Positions 1 through 5,591 of a DNA stretch of 9,522 nt are shown here, one piece after another. The notes beneath the pieces were generated by a model. That model made no database searches. It saw nothing but the letters and a program-made list of their open reading frames with translations, and was not told the DNA's origin. Location: NCBI GenBank assembly GCA_016219455.1, contig JACRMZ010000062.1, forward strand, positions 1 through 9,522. The letters are read 5' to 3'. Position numbers and translations under genes: made by a program. This DNA is from Candidatus Aenigmatarchaeota archaeon. Its GTDB lineage: Archaea > Aenigmatarchaeota > Aenigmatarchaeia > PWEA01 > JACRMZ01. Position 1 is the first letter of the stretch; the number at the start of each line of letters is the position of its first letter.

Positions 1-40
1 CGCCCTTCTTCAATGCCACCGCAAAGCCTACATACTCCAT
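1..40 (-). CDS. 5' end of an unidentified gene (partial)
   Basis: An ATG at 40 on the minus strand opens a frame that stays open to the window edge and encodes only MEYVGFAVALKKG. This is too short to assign a family. The gene lies 34 bases downstream of the CBS gene on the same strand. It has no Shine-Dalgarno site, but an AT-rich TATA-like stretch (TTTTATTT on the minus strand, 64-71) is centred about 27 bases upstream of the ATG, as expected for a leaderless archaeal transcript. The short reading frame makes this a tentative call. Confidence 0.45.
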   Translation of the reverse strand, partial: MEYVGFAVALKKG

Positions 41-74
41 AGTAGATGAAATAAGAGAAAAGAAATAAAAGCTC

Positions 75-518
75 TCAGTATGCCGGGTGCATCTTGCCTT
101 TCGTGTATCCGAGTATGTTTATTATGTTCCTTGCAACCGCTTCTTCAAGCTTCTCCCCGCTCTTGAGGATGTCAGTGTCAGTTATTATCCCGACGAGCTT
201 CCCGTCTATCATGACAGGGAGCTTTTTTACGTCTTCCTTTGCCATGATCCTTGCCGCTTCCTCAAGCCCTTTCTCAGGGGTTATGGGAACGACTTTCTTG
301 GACATGAGCTCCTTCACTGCAAGGCTGTTTGCCTCTTTCATCACCGACTTTATGTTGCCAATGATGTCCCTTGCTGTAAGGATCCCCACTATCTCGAAGT
401 TGTCCATGACCAAAAGGGAGCCTATCTTCAGCTCGCTCATCTTCAGGACCGCTTCTTCGACGGTGGCGTCCGCTTCTATCGTCTTAACGTCCCTTATCAT
501 CACATCTTCAACTTTCAT
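75..518 (-). CDS. Tandem CBS-domain protein
   Basis: This 147-residue protein is almost entirely two CBS domains, residues about 1-58 and 68-122. Each ends in the typical hydrophobic strand plus acidic helix start (GILTARDI at 45-52, GIITDTDIL at 110-118). CBS pairs bind adenosine nucleotides (AMP, ATP, SAM) and usually act as energy or ligand sensors on a partner protein. No catalytic or DNA-binding domain is fused here, so the target cannot be named. A 25-residue tail (123-147) follows the second domain. There is no signal peptide or membrane segment, so it is cytoplasmic. The ATG at 518 is supported by a Shine-Dalgarno AGGTG (524-528) five bases upstream. The gene is divergent from YchF across 159 AT-rich bases and ends in TGA. 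The fold call is firm; the function is only general. Confidence 0.93.
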   Translation of the reverse strand: MKVEDVMIRDVKTIEADATVEEAVLKMSELKIGSLLVMDNFEIVGILTARDIIGNIKSVMKEANSLAVKELMSKKVVPITPEKGLEEAARIMAKEDVKKLPVMIDGKLVGIITDTDILKSGEKLEEAVARNIINILGYTKGKMHPAY

Positions 519-550
519 AAAAACACCTAATCATTATTTCTCGTTGCAGT

Positions 551-558
551 TTAATAAA
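551..558 (-). promoter_or_regulatory. Candidate TATA box for the CBS gene
   Basis: The minus strand reads TTTATTAA here, about 36 bases upstream of the ATG at 518. This would place transcription start near 527-530, just at the AGGTG ribosome site. The match to the archaeal TATA consensus is fair. The surrounding 519-677 region is AT-rich, so other TATA-like matches can arise by chance. Confidence 0.35.
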
Positions 559-677
559 GTTATCTAAACGCATTACGTTTTTAACTTTTTGTTCTACTAA
601 CATATGCAAATTTAACCCTTAGACTATTATTACAAAAATCGTAACTAGACTTATTTCTTTCATTGCAATTCATCCTA

Positions 678-1817
678 ATGTTCATAGGGATATGCGGCAA
701 GACCAATGTCGGCAAGAGCACGTTTTTCTCTTCGGCGACTTTGGTTGACGCTGAGATAAGCAACAGAGTGTTCACGACAATAAAACCGAATGTGGGAGCG
801 GCTTACGCCAGGGCAAAATGCGCGTGCAAAGAGCTTGGAGTCGTGTGCAACCCAAAGGATTCTAAGTGCGTTGACGGGACGCGGTTGATACCTGTAAGAT
901 TGATGGACATTGCCGGTTTGGTGCCTGGAGCGCATGAAGGCCGCGGGCTTGGAAACCAATTCCTCAGCGAGATAATGCAGGCCGACGCGTTAATCCATGT
1001 CATTGACATCAGCGGCTCCACTGACAGGGAGGGGAACTTTGTGTCGTCAGGCGGCGACCCGTTTGGCGATGCGAAATTCCTTGAGGAGGAAATAGACCTC
1101 TGGCTATTTGGAATTATAAAGAGGGGATTGGAGAAGGGAAAGATTCGCGAGAGCGCCGCCAAAGTCCTTACAGGCCTTGGGATGAAAGAGAAGGACATTG
1201 AAGACGCGCTGAACAAGGCGTCGCTTTCTTCGGATGATGGCATAAAATCATTTGCAAGGCACGTTCGCGAAGTCTCAAAGCCAATGCTAATAGCAGGGAA
1301 CAAGGCCGACCTTAAAAGCGCCGAGGCAAACATCGCAGCGTTTGATAAATCAGGCAAGCATATCGTTCCGTGTTGCGCCGAGGCTGAGTTGGCATTGCGG
1401 AAGGCTGAGCAGAAAGGCATGATAAAATACACTCCAGGAGACAGGGATTTCGTGGTTATTGGAAGCATCGATCAAAAGTAGCGCTCAGCGTTGGAGTTCG
1501 TGAAAAAGAGCATCATTGGGAAGTACGGCTCAACTGGTGTCCAGAAAGCGATAGACGGGGCAGTTTTCGATTTGCTCCAATCCATAGTTGTTTTTCCTGT
1601 TGAGAATGAAACCAAGTATTCTGACTCCAAAGGCAACATCCTTCCAAACGCATTCCTCCTGAAGAAAGGCGCGACTGCGCGCGACCTTGCCTACAAAGTC
1701 CACACAGACATAGGCGAAGGGTTCATCGGCGCAATAGACTGCCGTACACAAAGAAGGATAGGCGCCGATGCCGAGCTGAAAAGCGGCGATGTTATAAAGA
1801 TATTGTCAAGGAAATGA
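678..1817 (+). pseudogene. ychF: YchF/Ola1-type ATPase (Obg-related) interrupted by an in-frame TAG
   Basis: The frame encodes a ribosome-associated, Obg-related P-loop NTPase. The G1 loop is GKTNVGKST (residues 7-15), G3 is DIAG (77-80), and NKAD (208-211) occupies the G4 position. A Cys cluster CACKELGVVC at 48-57, typical of archaeal members, is present. After residue 267 there is a TAG (1479-1481). The same frame then continues for 111 codons with the family's KYGSTGVQKA segment and a C-terminal TGS domain (about 290-379) ending at a TGA. Read through, the protein is 379 residues, close to the usual archaeal length. The TAG sits at ...DQK-stop-RSALEF, where homologues as I remember them often have Gln, so a single CAG to TAG change explains it. 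The 3' part has no internal ATG or GTG-with-ribosome-site of its own, so it is unlikely to be a separate gene. I chose ATG 678 because the family begins with an MxIG strand there; the only upstream option is a TTG at 663. There is no ribosome site, and a weak AT-rich element at 648-657 would fit a leaderless start. Alternatives are a sequencing error or amber readthrough. Confidence 0.9.
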
Positions 1818-1826
1818 GATAAAAAA

Positions 1827-2159
1827 TCAACAACTCCCATTTGAGATCTTCTGCATAAAACCCCGTATTTCATTTCCATAAAAAGAAATGAGATGCCCTT
1901 CTTTGGAAATTTTTAGTGAATATTCGACTTCGCCTTTGAGTTTATTTTCTTCCTCTGAGACACTTATTTCATATTCTTCGCAATTTAGAGAAATTTTGGA
2001 AAGGTATGCATTGCGACCGCTTTTCTGTTTCAGCGTCCGGGAGAGTTTCCTGCTTCCAAGAAGATCAAACGCTTCTTGAAGAGAGGATGGAATTGGAATA
2101 TCTTCTACCATGCTATCAAAGTGCTCCTTAGCTATTCTGAGCAGGTTCTTGTTAATCAT
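1827..2159 (-). CDS. Small tagged island protein without leucine-rich repeats
   Basis: This 110-residue protein is not recognised as a known family. It opens with MINKNLLRIAKEHFD, the degenerate fourth copy of the N-terminal module shared by the four tandem genes. A charged linker follows, then a strand-rich part ending in SLKIS, LISFYG and MQKIS (about residues 80-107). That end resembles two things: the hairpin just before the repeats in the neighbouring LRR proteins (VKGGRVVSYNIS), and the C-terminal half of the 4118-4462 product (SVIS, IASWYG, YRLIS). I infer it is an LRR-less relative of the neighbours. ATG 2159 overlaps the upstream stop as ATGA, which implies translational coupling; a GTG at 2168 is possible but breaks the shared module. 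The gene is the last in the operon and ends 9 bases from the convergent YchF stop, with only A/T-rich sequence between. It appears AT-richer than the mevalonate genes. Confidence 0.8.
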   Translation of the reverse strand: MINKNLLRIAKEHFDSMVEDIPIPSSLQEAFDLLGSRKLSRTLKQKSGRNAYLSKISLNCEEYEISVSEEENKLKGEVEYSLKISKEGHLISFYGNEIRGFMQKISNGSC

Positions 2160-2659
2160 AAAGTCCACACGACTCTATTTCCGAACGCGTTATTTATCCG
2201 CTCTTCTTCGGATGAATCAAGTTTTTCCTTATCCAAATAAAATGAACGAATATTCCGGAGGTTTTCTACAGAGGAAGGTATGGACTTGATGTCATTTCCG
2301 TGCAAATAAAGATATCTTAAATCATGAAGATTTCCAATTGATTTGGGTATGGAGGACAGGTCATTCCCTGCCAGAGAAAGATATCTGAGGTTTGAAAGGT
2401 CACCTATTACATCTGGGATTTTTTCCAGCCCTTTGCCGGATATATTGTAAGACACCACTCTGCCGCCCTTTACTTTAATTTTGTGCCGTTCGTATTCATT
2501 TTCCGGCGTGCTTCCGTAGAGGGAGGAAATTTCCACAAGCGCTTCGTACTCCAACGCGCTTATTTCATAATCGCCAAGTGTAAACGTACTTTGCTTTTCC
2601 TTGGCTTTTATTCCATGATCAGCATGCTCTTTAGCAAGATTGGCGAGGTTCTTGTTCAT
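2156..2659 (-). CDS. Short leucine-rich repeat protein of the tagged island
   Basis: This 167-residue cytoplasmic protein starts with the shared module (MNKNLANLAKEHAD). A predicted helix follows at about 31-50 (YEISALEYEALVEISSLYG), then a hairpin VKGGRVVSYNIS at 63-74, and about three leucine-rich repeats of 23 residues (88-147). The repeat pattern is LxxLxLxGNDLxSIPxSIGNL, the plain type found in many prokaryotic and eukaryotic LRR proteins. It ends in a cap (SSEEERINNAFG, 149-160) like that of the larger neighbour. Every block before and after the repeats aligns with the 2874-4070 product, so the two are paralogues that differ mainly in repeat number. LRR folds bind proteins; the partner is unknown. 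There is no signal peptide. The start overlaps the upstream stop as ATGA and the stop overlaps the next start in the same way, so the gene lies inside a coupled operon. Confidence 0.9.
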   Translation of the reverse strand: MNKNLANLAKEHADHGIKAKEKQSTFTLGDYEISALEYEALVEISSLYGSTPENEYERHKIKVKGGRVVSYNISGKGLEKIPDVIGDLSNLRYLSLAGNDLSSIPKSIGNLHDLRYLYLHGNDIKSIPSSVENLRNIRSFYLDKEKLDSSEEERINNAFGNRVVWTL

Positions 2660-2868
2660 TTGACCCCTCTTTTCTTCCCAATGCGGGAGAAGTATGCGTT
2701 TTCGAGGTTCTCAAGGTCAAGACCAAGCTTCCTTCTTATGGCTTCAAGCTTTGCAGATGCCGTGTAATTATCAGGTTCTTGCTCCTTGGAAGGTCTGTAT
2801 TTGATTTCCCTGCAAGTGACTTCGTGGTCGCTGTGCTCCTTCGCGAGTTTGACGAGATTTTTGTTCAT
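2656..2868 (-). CDS. Very short tagged protein (70 residues)
   Basis: The product begins MNKNLVKLAKEHSD, identical in its first 14 residues to the large LRR protein upstream. It then has a charged segment and a helix at about 39-57 (YTASAKLEAIRRKLGLD). That helix sits where the LRR paralogues have YEISALEYEALVEISSLY, so this may be a reduced version that keeps only the tag and the pre-repeat helix. The final residues (SRIGKKRGVK) are basic. No known domain is seen. I place the start at 2868 by homology. An in-frame ATG at 2874, two codons earlier, overlaps the upstream stop as TGATG and could be the actual start by coupling. The stop overlaps the next gene's ATG. It could be a truncated remnant, but the open frame and coupled spacing favour a translated gene. 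Confidence 0.75.
   Translation of the reverse strand: MNKNLVKLAKEHSDHEVTCREIKYRPSKEQEPDNYTASAKLEAIRRKLGLDLENLENAYFSRIGKKRGVK
2833..2868 (-). repeat. Direct repeat copy 2: 5' end of the 70-residue gene
   Basis: These 36 bases are the first 12 codons of the gene. They match 4035-4070 at 34 of 36 positions, and both differences are synonymous third-base changes. More diverged copies form the starts of the genes at 2659 and 2159. Confidence 0.9.
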
Positions 2869-2873
2869 AAGCA

Positions 2874-4070
2874 TCAGTACATGTCGGGGCCGCTGAAATC
2901 AATCCACGCATCCTCCCCAAGGGCCTCTTTTAGCCTCATTCTCTCATCCGCGCCCTCGTTATTAGAGTAAAGAGACACGTACTTCGCTGCAAGCCCTTGG
3001 AAGGGCTCGGAGAAGTTGCGTATGATATTATTGTTGAAATAAAGATGCTCTATTGAAAGGCCGCAAAGCGGTGGCAGTTTATCTATCTTATTTTCAGATG
3101 CATCAAGTCTTTGCAGACCTTTAAGATTCGTTATGCTGCGCGGAAGGGTCTTTAGTTCGTTCTGCGAGACATCGAGGTTTTCTAGTGACCTTAGATTTCC
3201 TATCTCCTCCGGCACTTCAGACAGCTTGTTTTGGCAGAGTGAAAGCCGTTTGAGGGATGATATTCCCCGTATTCCATCGATGTTTTTCATACCGCAGTTT
3301 CTCATTGACAATTCCTCCAAAAAACTTGTTTCACCTAGAGGTTCTGGAAGATGGTCAAAGTTGTTTCCTGATATATCGATGGTCTTCAGGGACCCCATGT
3401 CTTTTAGTGACTTGGGAAGCGATGAAATCCCAGAATAGCCCACGTCAAGATACTCCAGTTTTTGGAGTTTTTCTATGCCATCAAGTGTCCCGGGTTTCGT
3501 GAGGTTTGCAACCAGCTTTTTCAGCGTCTTTGCCTTGTAAACGCCATCGAAGGATTTTATGGGGTTCATCGAAATGTCCAATGAATCTAGTTGGGTGCTT
3601 CCTATTCCGGCTACGTTTTCAATCTTATTTCCCCTTGCGTTGATTGACTTTAGATTCACCAACGAAGAAAGCGGCTCTATGGATGATATCTCGTTGAAGC
3701 TGATGTCAATTGACTCCAGGAACTCTAGGTCCTTTATTACATCTGGTATGTTGTCCAGCTTCCTACTTTTTCCATAATCCGGCCGCACATTATAATGAAT
3801 TACATGCGCGCCCCTGACGGCAACGTAAAATATGTAATCTTCATCAACGCCTGGTATAAACAAATCCTTCGACGTCCTGGGCTCTGCATCATCTATCCTA
3901 AGCGATTCTATCTTGACTAACGCATTGTATTCATTGCGGGGTATCAGGTATTCCCTTTTCCCGGCGGGTTCCCATACCATTATTGCGACATATCCGTCCT
4001 CTTCCTGACCCTTTTCCACAACGGAAGTATCCGAGTGCTCTTTCGCGAGTTTGACGAGGTTTTTGTTCAT
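2874..4070 (-). CDS. Leucine-rich repeat protein, large member of the tagged island
   Basis: This 398-residue protein has, in order, the shared N-terminal module MNKNLVKLAKEHSD, a variable acidic stretch, and a pre-repeat helix (about 41-60, containing EYNALVKIESL). A strand pair follows at about 78-95 (YIFYVAVRG, HVIHYNV), then roughly 11 leucine-rich repeats from about 105 to 370. The repeat pattern is LxxLxxLDISxNxLxxLP, with one degenerate unit near 183-204. The C-terminal cap (DERMRLKEALGEDAWIDF) resembles the end of the 167-residue paralogue. There is no signal peptide, transmembrane segment or catalytic domain, so a cytoplasmic protein-binding scaffold is the best inference. I chose ATG 4070 because it aligns with the module in three other genes; GTG codons at 4100 and 4097 would add ten or nine unconserved residues. 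It follows the 4118-4462 gene after 47 bases and shares TGATG with the next gene. Confidence 0.93.
   Translation of the reverse strand: MNKNLVKLAKEHSDTSVVEKGQEEDGYVAIMVWEPAGKREYLIPRNEYNALVKIESLRIDDAEPRTSKDLFIPGVDEDYIFYVAVRGAHVIHYNVRPDYGKSRKLDNIPDVIKDLEFLESIDISFNEISSIEPLSSLVNLKSINARGNKIENVAGIGSTQLDSLDISMNPIKSFDGVYKAKTLKKLVANLTKPGTLDGIEKLQKLEYLDVGYSGISSLPKSLKDMGSLKTIDISGNNFDHLPEPLGETSFLEELSMRNCGMKNIDGIRGISSLKRLSLCQNKLSEVPEEIGNLRSLENLDVSQNELKTLPRSITNLKGLQRLDASENKIDKLPPLCGLSIEHLYFNNNIIRNFSEPFQGLAAKYVSLYSNNEGADERMRLKEALGEDAWIDFSGPDMY
4035..4070 (-). repeat. Direct repeat copy 1: 5' end of the large LRR gene
   Basis: This is the first 12 codons of the gene and the near-identical partner of 2833-2868. 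Similarity between the two genes falls off quickly after codon 14. The pattern suggests a recent duplication or gene conversion confined to the start of the coding sequence. Confidence 0.9.
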
Positions 4071-4117
4071 AATATTCCATGCGTTGCAAGTTTCCACCAC
4101 CGCTTGTAAAAGTCCAT

Positions 4118-4462
4118 TCAGAGGCCCCTGAGCTTCCGCGCTTTGGCCGCCTTTGATGGTTTTCCTGTTGCCGGGCGCTTACTAATCAACCGGTAAAGCG
4201 CACGGGGCCATTGCCCGTACCAGCTTGCTATTTCGTCTTTTCCCGAGATAACGGAAAGCGTGTACACCTCGTCGTCCTTCTCATCGATAAAATATGTCTC
4301 TCTTTTGAGAGACGCCTTGTAGGCGTTGTTGCCGTAGGGGAAAATGCAGGAGTATGAGTCGCTGTCCATGCATGAAGAACGTTTCCCGCTTCGGTAATCC
4401 CATTCGATGTCCCGTGACTCAAGCGTCCTCAGGATTTTATGGAATAGTTTCTTGTCCCTCAT
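4118..4462 (-). CDS. Small unknown island protein, strand-rich with basic tail
   Basis: This 114-residue protein is not recognised. After an N-terminal helix (KKLFHKILRTLESR) it reads EWDYRS, then a run of likely strands: CIFPYG, YKASLKRETYFIDE, YTLSVISG, EIASWYG. The tail is basic and Lys/Arg-rich (KPSKAAKARKLRGL). Several landmarks recur in the same order in the product of the gene just upstream (4466-4942): EWxY, then A-x-x-K-R, then FID, then Y-x-L-S. The last 30 residues of the folded part also resemble the 1827-2159 product. I infer a small local family of antiparallel-sheet proteins. It lacks the NKNL module. ATG 4462 is 3 bases past the upstream stop, with GGAAGGAT just before it as a ribosome site overlapping the upstream gene. 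Confidence 0.8.
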   Translation of the reverse strand: MRDKKLFHKILRTLESRDIEWDYRSGKRSSCMDSDSYSCIFPYGNNAYKASLKRETYFIDEKDDEVYTLSVISGKDEIASWYGQWPRALYRLISKRPATGKPSKAAKARKLRGL

Positions 4463-4465
4463 TTT

Positions 4466-4942
4466 TTATCCTTCCTTCAGTGCCCATTTTATCTTGTTCT
4501 GCCAATCCTCTTCAATCGCCTTCTTTTTCGCCTCTTCGGCGTTTTTTCGCTCGGCTTCGTCAGCTTTCCTCAGCCCATCCACGTAATTGAAAAGCCCCTT
4601 TGCCTCCGGACATTCAACATCAAATAGAACTGGACTTCTTTTTGGGGAGCTGGAAAATCCCTTTGGAAGGGTTCCAGAACCCGCAGAATCGCCAATTCCA
4701 TCCAGTGATAGCCAGTACTCGTTCTTGTCAATGAACCGCCGTTTTTCCTCCTTCCGCTTCACTGTTGCGATGAAGTCCTTTTTTTCTTTCCCAAAGTCAA
4801 GGGAGAGTGTGGTTTGGTAAGAGAAATATGACTTCTCATCGCTGTAATACCGTTCTTTCACTTTGTACGACCATTCTCCAAAAGGCTTTTTGCGGAGCTT
4901 CTCATAAAGCAAGCCAATCATCTCCTTGTCCACATATTCCAT
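4466..4942 (-). CDS. Unknown island protein with charged C-terminal helix
   Basis: This 158-residue protein is not recognised. Residues 1-20 form a likely helix. The middle (GEWSYKV, SYFSYQTTLSLDF, FIATVKR, RRFIDKNEYWLSL) looks like an antiparallel sheet, and its landmarks match the 4118-4462 product. A Gly/Ser/Pro-rich loop follows (about 85-105). The last 45 residues are a strongly charged, probably helical or coiled-coil stretch rich in Glu, Lys and Ala (ADEAERKNAEEAKKKAIEED). No signal peptide or membrane segment is seen. The ATG at 4942 follows the upstream stop by 4 bases, with AGGTGA overlapping that stop as a good ribosome site. Within the window this is the only gene of the island that ends in TAA. 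Confidence 0.82.
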   Translation of the reverse strand: MEYVDKEMIGLLYEKLRKKPFGEWSYKVKERYYSDEKSYFSYQTTLSLDFGKEKKDFIATVKRKEEKRRFIDKNEYWLSLDGIGDSAGSGTLPKGFSSSPKRSPVLFDVECPEAKGLFNYVDGLRKADEAERKNAEEAKKKAIEEDWQNKIKWALKEG

Positions 4943-4946
4943 AGAG

Positions 4947-5468
4947 TCACCTGTTTTCCTCCTGAAGGATTTCCAGCGCCTTTGAGAGGTATTCCTTGAC
5001 TTTCTCTTTTGTGGAAGCTGCCGTTATTGATAATTTCCCCTTCCCCCTGAAGATGGGCTTTGCGTGGGATATGGAGAACATCTGATTTACATCCTTAGCA
5101 ACTTCATTGTTGTACATTTTGAACTTTGATTCTATTTTTCCCCCATGGATAAAGTACTGCTTATAGTCAAGGGACTCCCTTCCGAACGCTGCTATTTTCA
5201 TGATTGCTTCGGTGGTTTTTCCGATGTCCATCTCCTTCATCCCCAGCTCTTTGAAATGGCGGTTTATCCCCTTGTCTGCTTTCTTGGCGTATTCTACTGG
5301 CGTGTCGTTCATACCTAAAATGACGACAAAATAATCCCCCCCGCCCATGTACATCATATCAAGCTTTCCGCTAGACCCGACTTTTCTTGGAATTATTTTG
5401 AAGTTTTCGCCAACCTTGCCTTCAAACTTCTCCCAAAGCTCTTCAAAGTCGGCCATATAATCTTCCAT
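4947..5468 (-). CDS. Unknown protein, first gene of the island operon
   Basis: This 173-residue protein is not recognised. It starts with an acidic helix (MADFEELWEKFEGK). A sheet-like half follows (NFKIIPRKVGSSGK, MMYMGGGDYFVVILGM), then a helical middle (about 58-95), a second strand set around 104-118 (YFIHGGKIESKFKMY), and a C-terminal helix (EKVKEYLSKALEILQEE). The segment FKIIPRKVGSSG with the later GGGDYFVVIL resembles FEINYKTFGSSG and YGDEQIGSL in the small 6824-7078 protein of the divergent operon. That similarity is weak and may be chance. There is no signal peptide. It leads the seven-gene minus-strand operon, with a strong ribosome site and a TATA element upstream. Confidence 0.85.
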   Translation of the reverse strand: MEDYMADFEELWEKFEGKVGENFKIIPRKVGSSGKLDMMYMGGGDYFVVILGMNDTPVEYAKKADKGINRHFKELGMKEMDIGKTTEAIMKIAAFGRESLDYKQYFIHGGKIESKFKMYNNEVAKDVNQMFSISHAKPIFRGKGKLSITAASTKEKVKEYLSKALEILQEENR

Positions 5469-5472
5469 ATCT

Positions 5473-5480
5473 TCACCTCT
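5473..5480 (-). promoter_or_regulatory. Shine-Dalgarno site of the island operon's first gene
   Basis: The minus strand reads AGAGGTGA here, four bases before ATG 5468. This fits the archaeal anti-Shine-Dalgarno and supports that start over the later in-frame ATG at codon 5. Confidence 0.7.
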
Positions 5481-5502
5481 TTCATCACTAAATTGTAATT
5501 AA

Positions 5503-5514
5503 ACTATAAATATG
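5503..5514 (-). promoter_or_regulatory. TATA box for the minus-strand island operon
   Basis: The minus strand reads CATATTTATAGT. It is centred about 40 bases upstream of ATG 5468, which would give a leader of roughly 13 bases carrying the AGAGGTGA site. The same ten plus-strand bases (CTATAAATAT, 5504-5513) recur at 5561-5570 as the promoter of the divergent thiolase operon, so the two operons may share control through this 123-base gap. Confidence 0.5.
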
Positions 5515-5560
5515 TTCCGCTTGACAAACAGTTAACAAAGTTACCGACGGTAGCTTGAAC

Positions 5561-5570
5561 CTATAAATAT
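5561..5570 (+). promoter_or_regulatory. TATA box for the thiolase/HMG-CoA synthase operon
   Basis: CTATAAATAT is a good archaeal TATA match, centred about 26 bases upstream of ATG 5592. No ribosome site lies between them. Transcription should start at or next to the A of the start codon, giving a leaderless mRNA. Confidence 0.7.
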
Positions 5571-5591
5571 TAACCAAGACAATCGTTTTCG

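Noticed and set aside
94..567. Long open frame antisense to the CBS gene
   Set aside because: Its translation is low in complexity and matches no family, while the minus strand encodes an unmistakable CBS pair. It is a shadow of codon bias.
803..1468. 221-codon open frame antisense to YchF
   Set aside because: The plus strand carries all the GTPase motifs; the antisense product is Ser/Pro/Phe-rich with no domain or ribosome site.
1491..1817. TGS fragment of YchF as a stand-alone gene
   Set aside because: Only a TTG could start it, there is no ribosome site, and it begins mid-helix in the same frame as the upstream part. It is better explained as the 3' half of one interrupted gene.
1827..4070. 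The four repeated gene starts as a mobile repeat or CRISPR-like array
   Set aside because: The repeats lie in frame at start codons, spacing is that of genes, and differences between the best copies are synonymous, so they are coding modules.
1827..5468. Toxin-immunity or secreted effector cluster
   Set aside because: No signal peptides, nuclease or toxin domains, or export motifs are visible; the small-protein and LRR layout alone does not support the claim.
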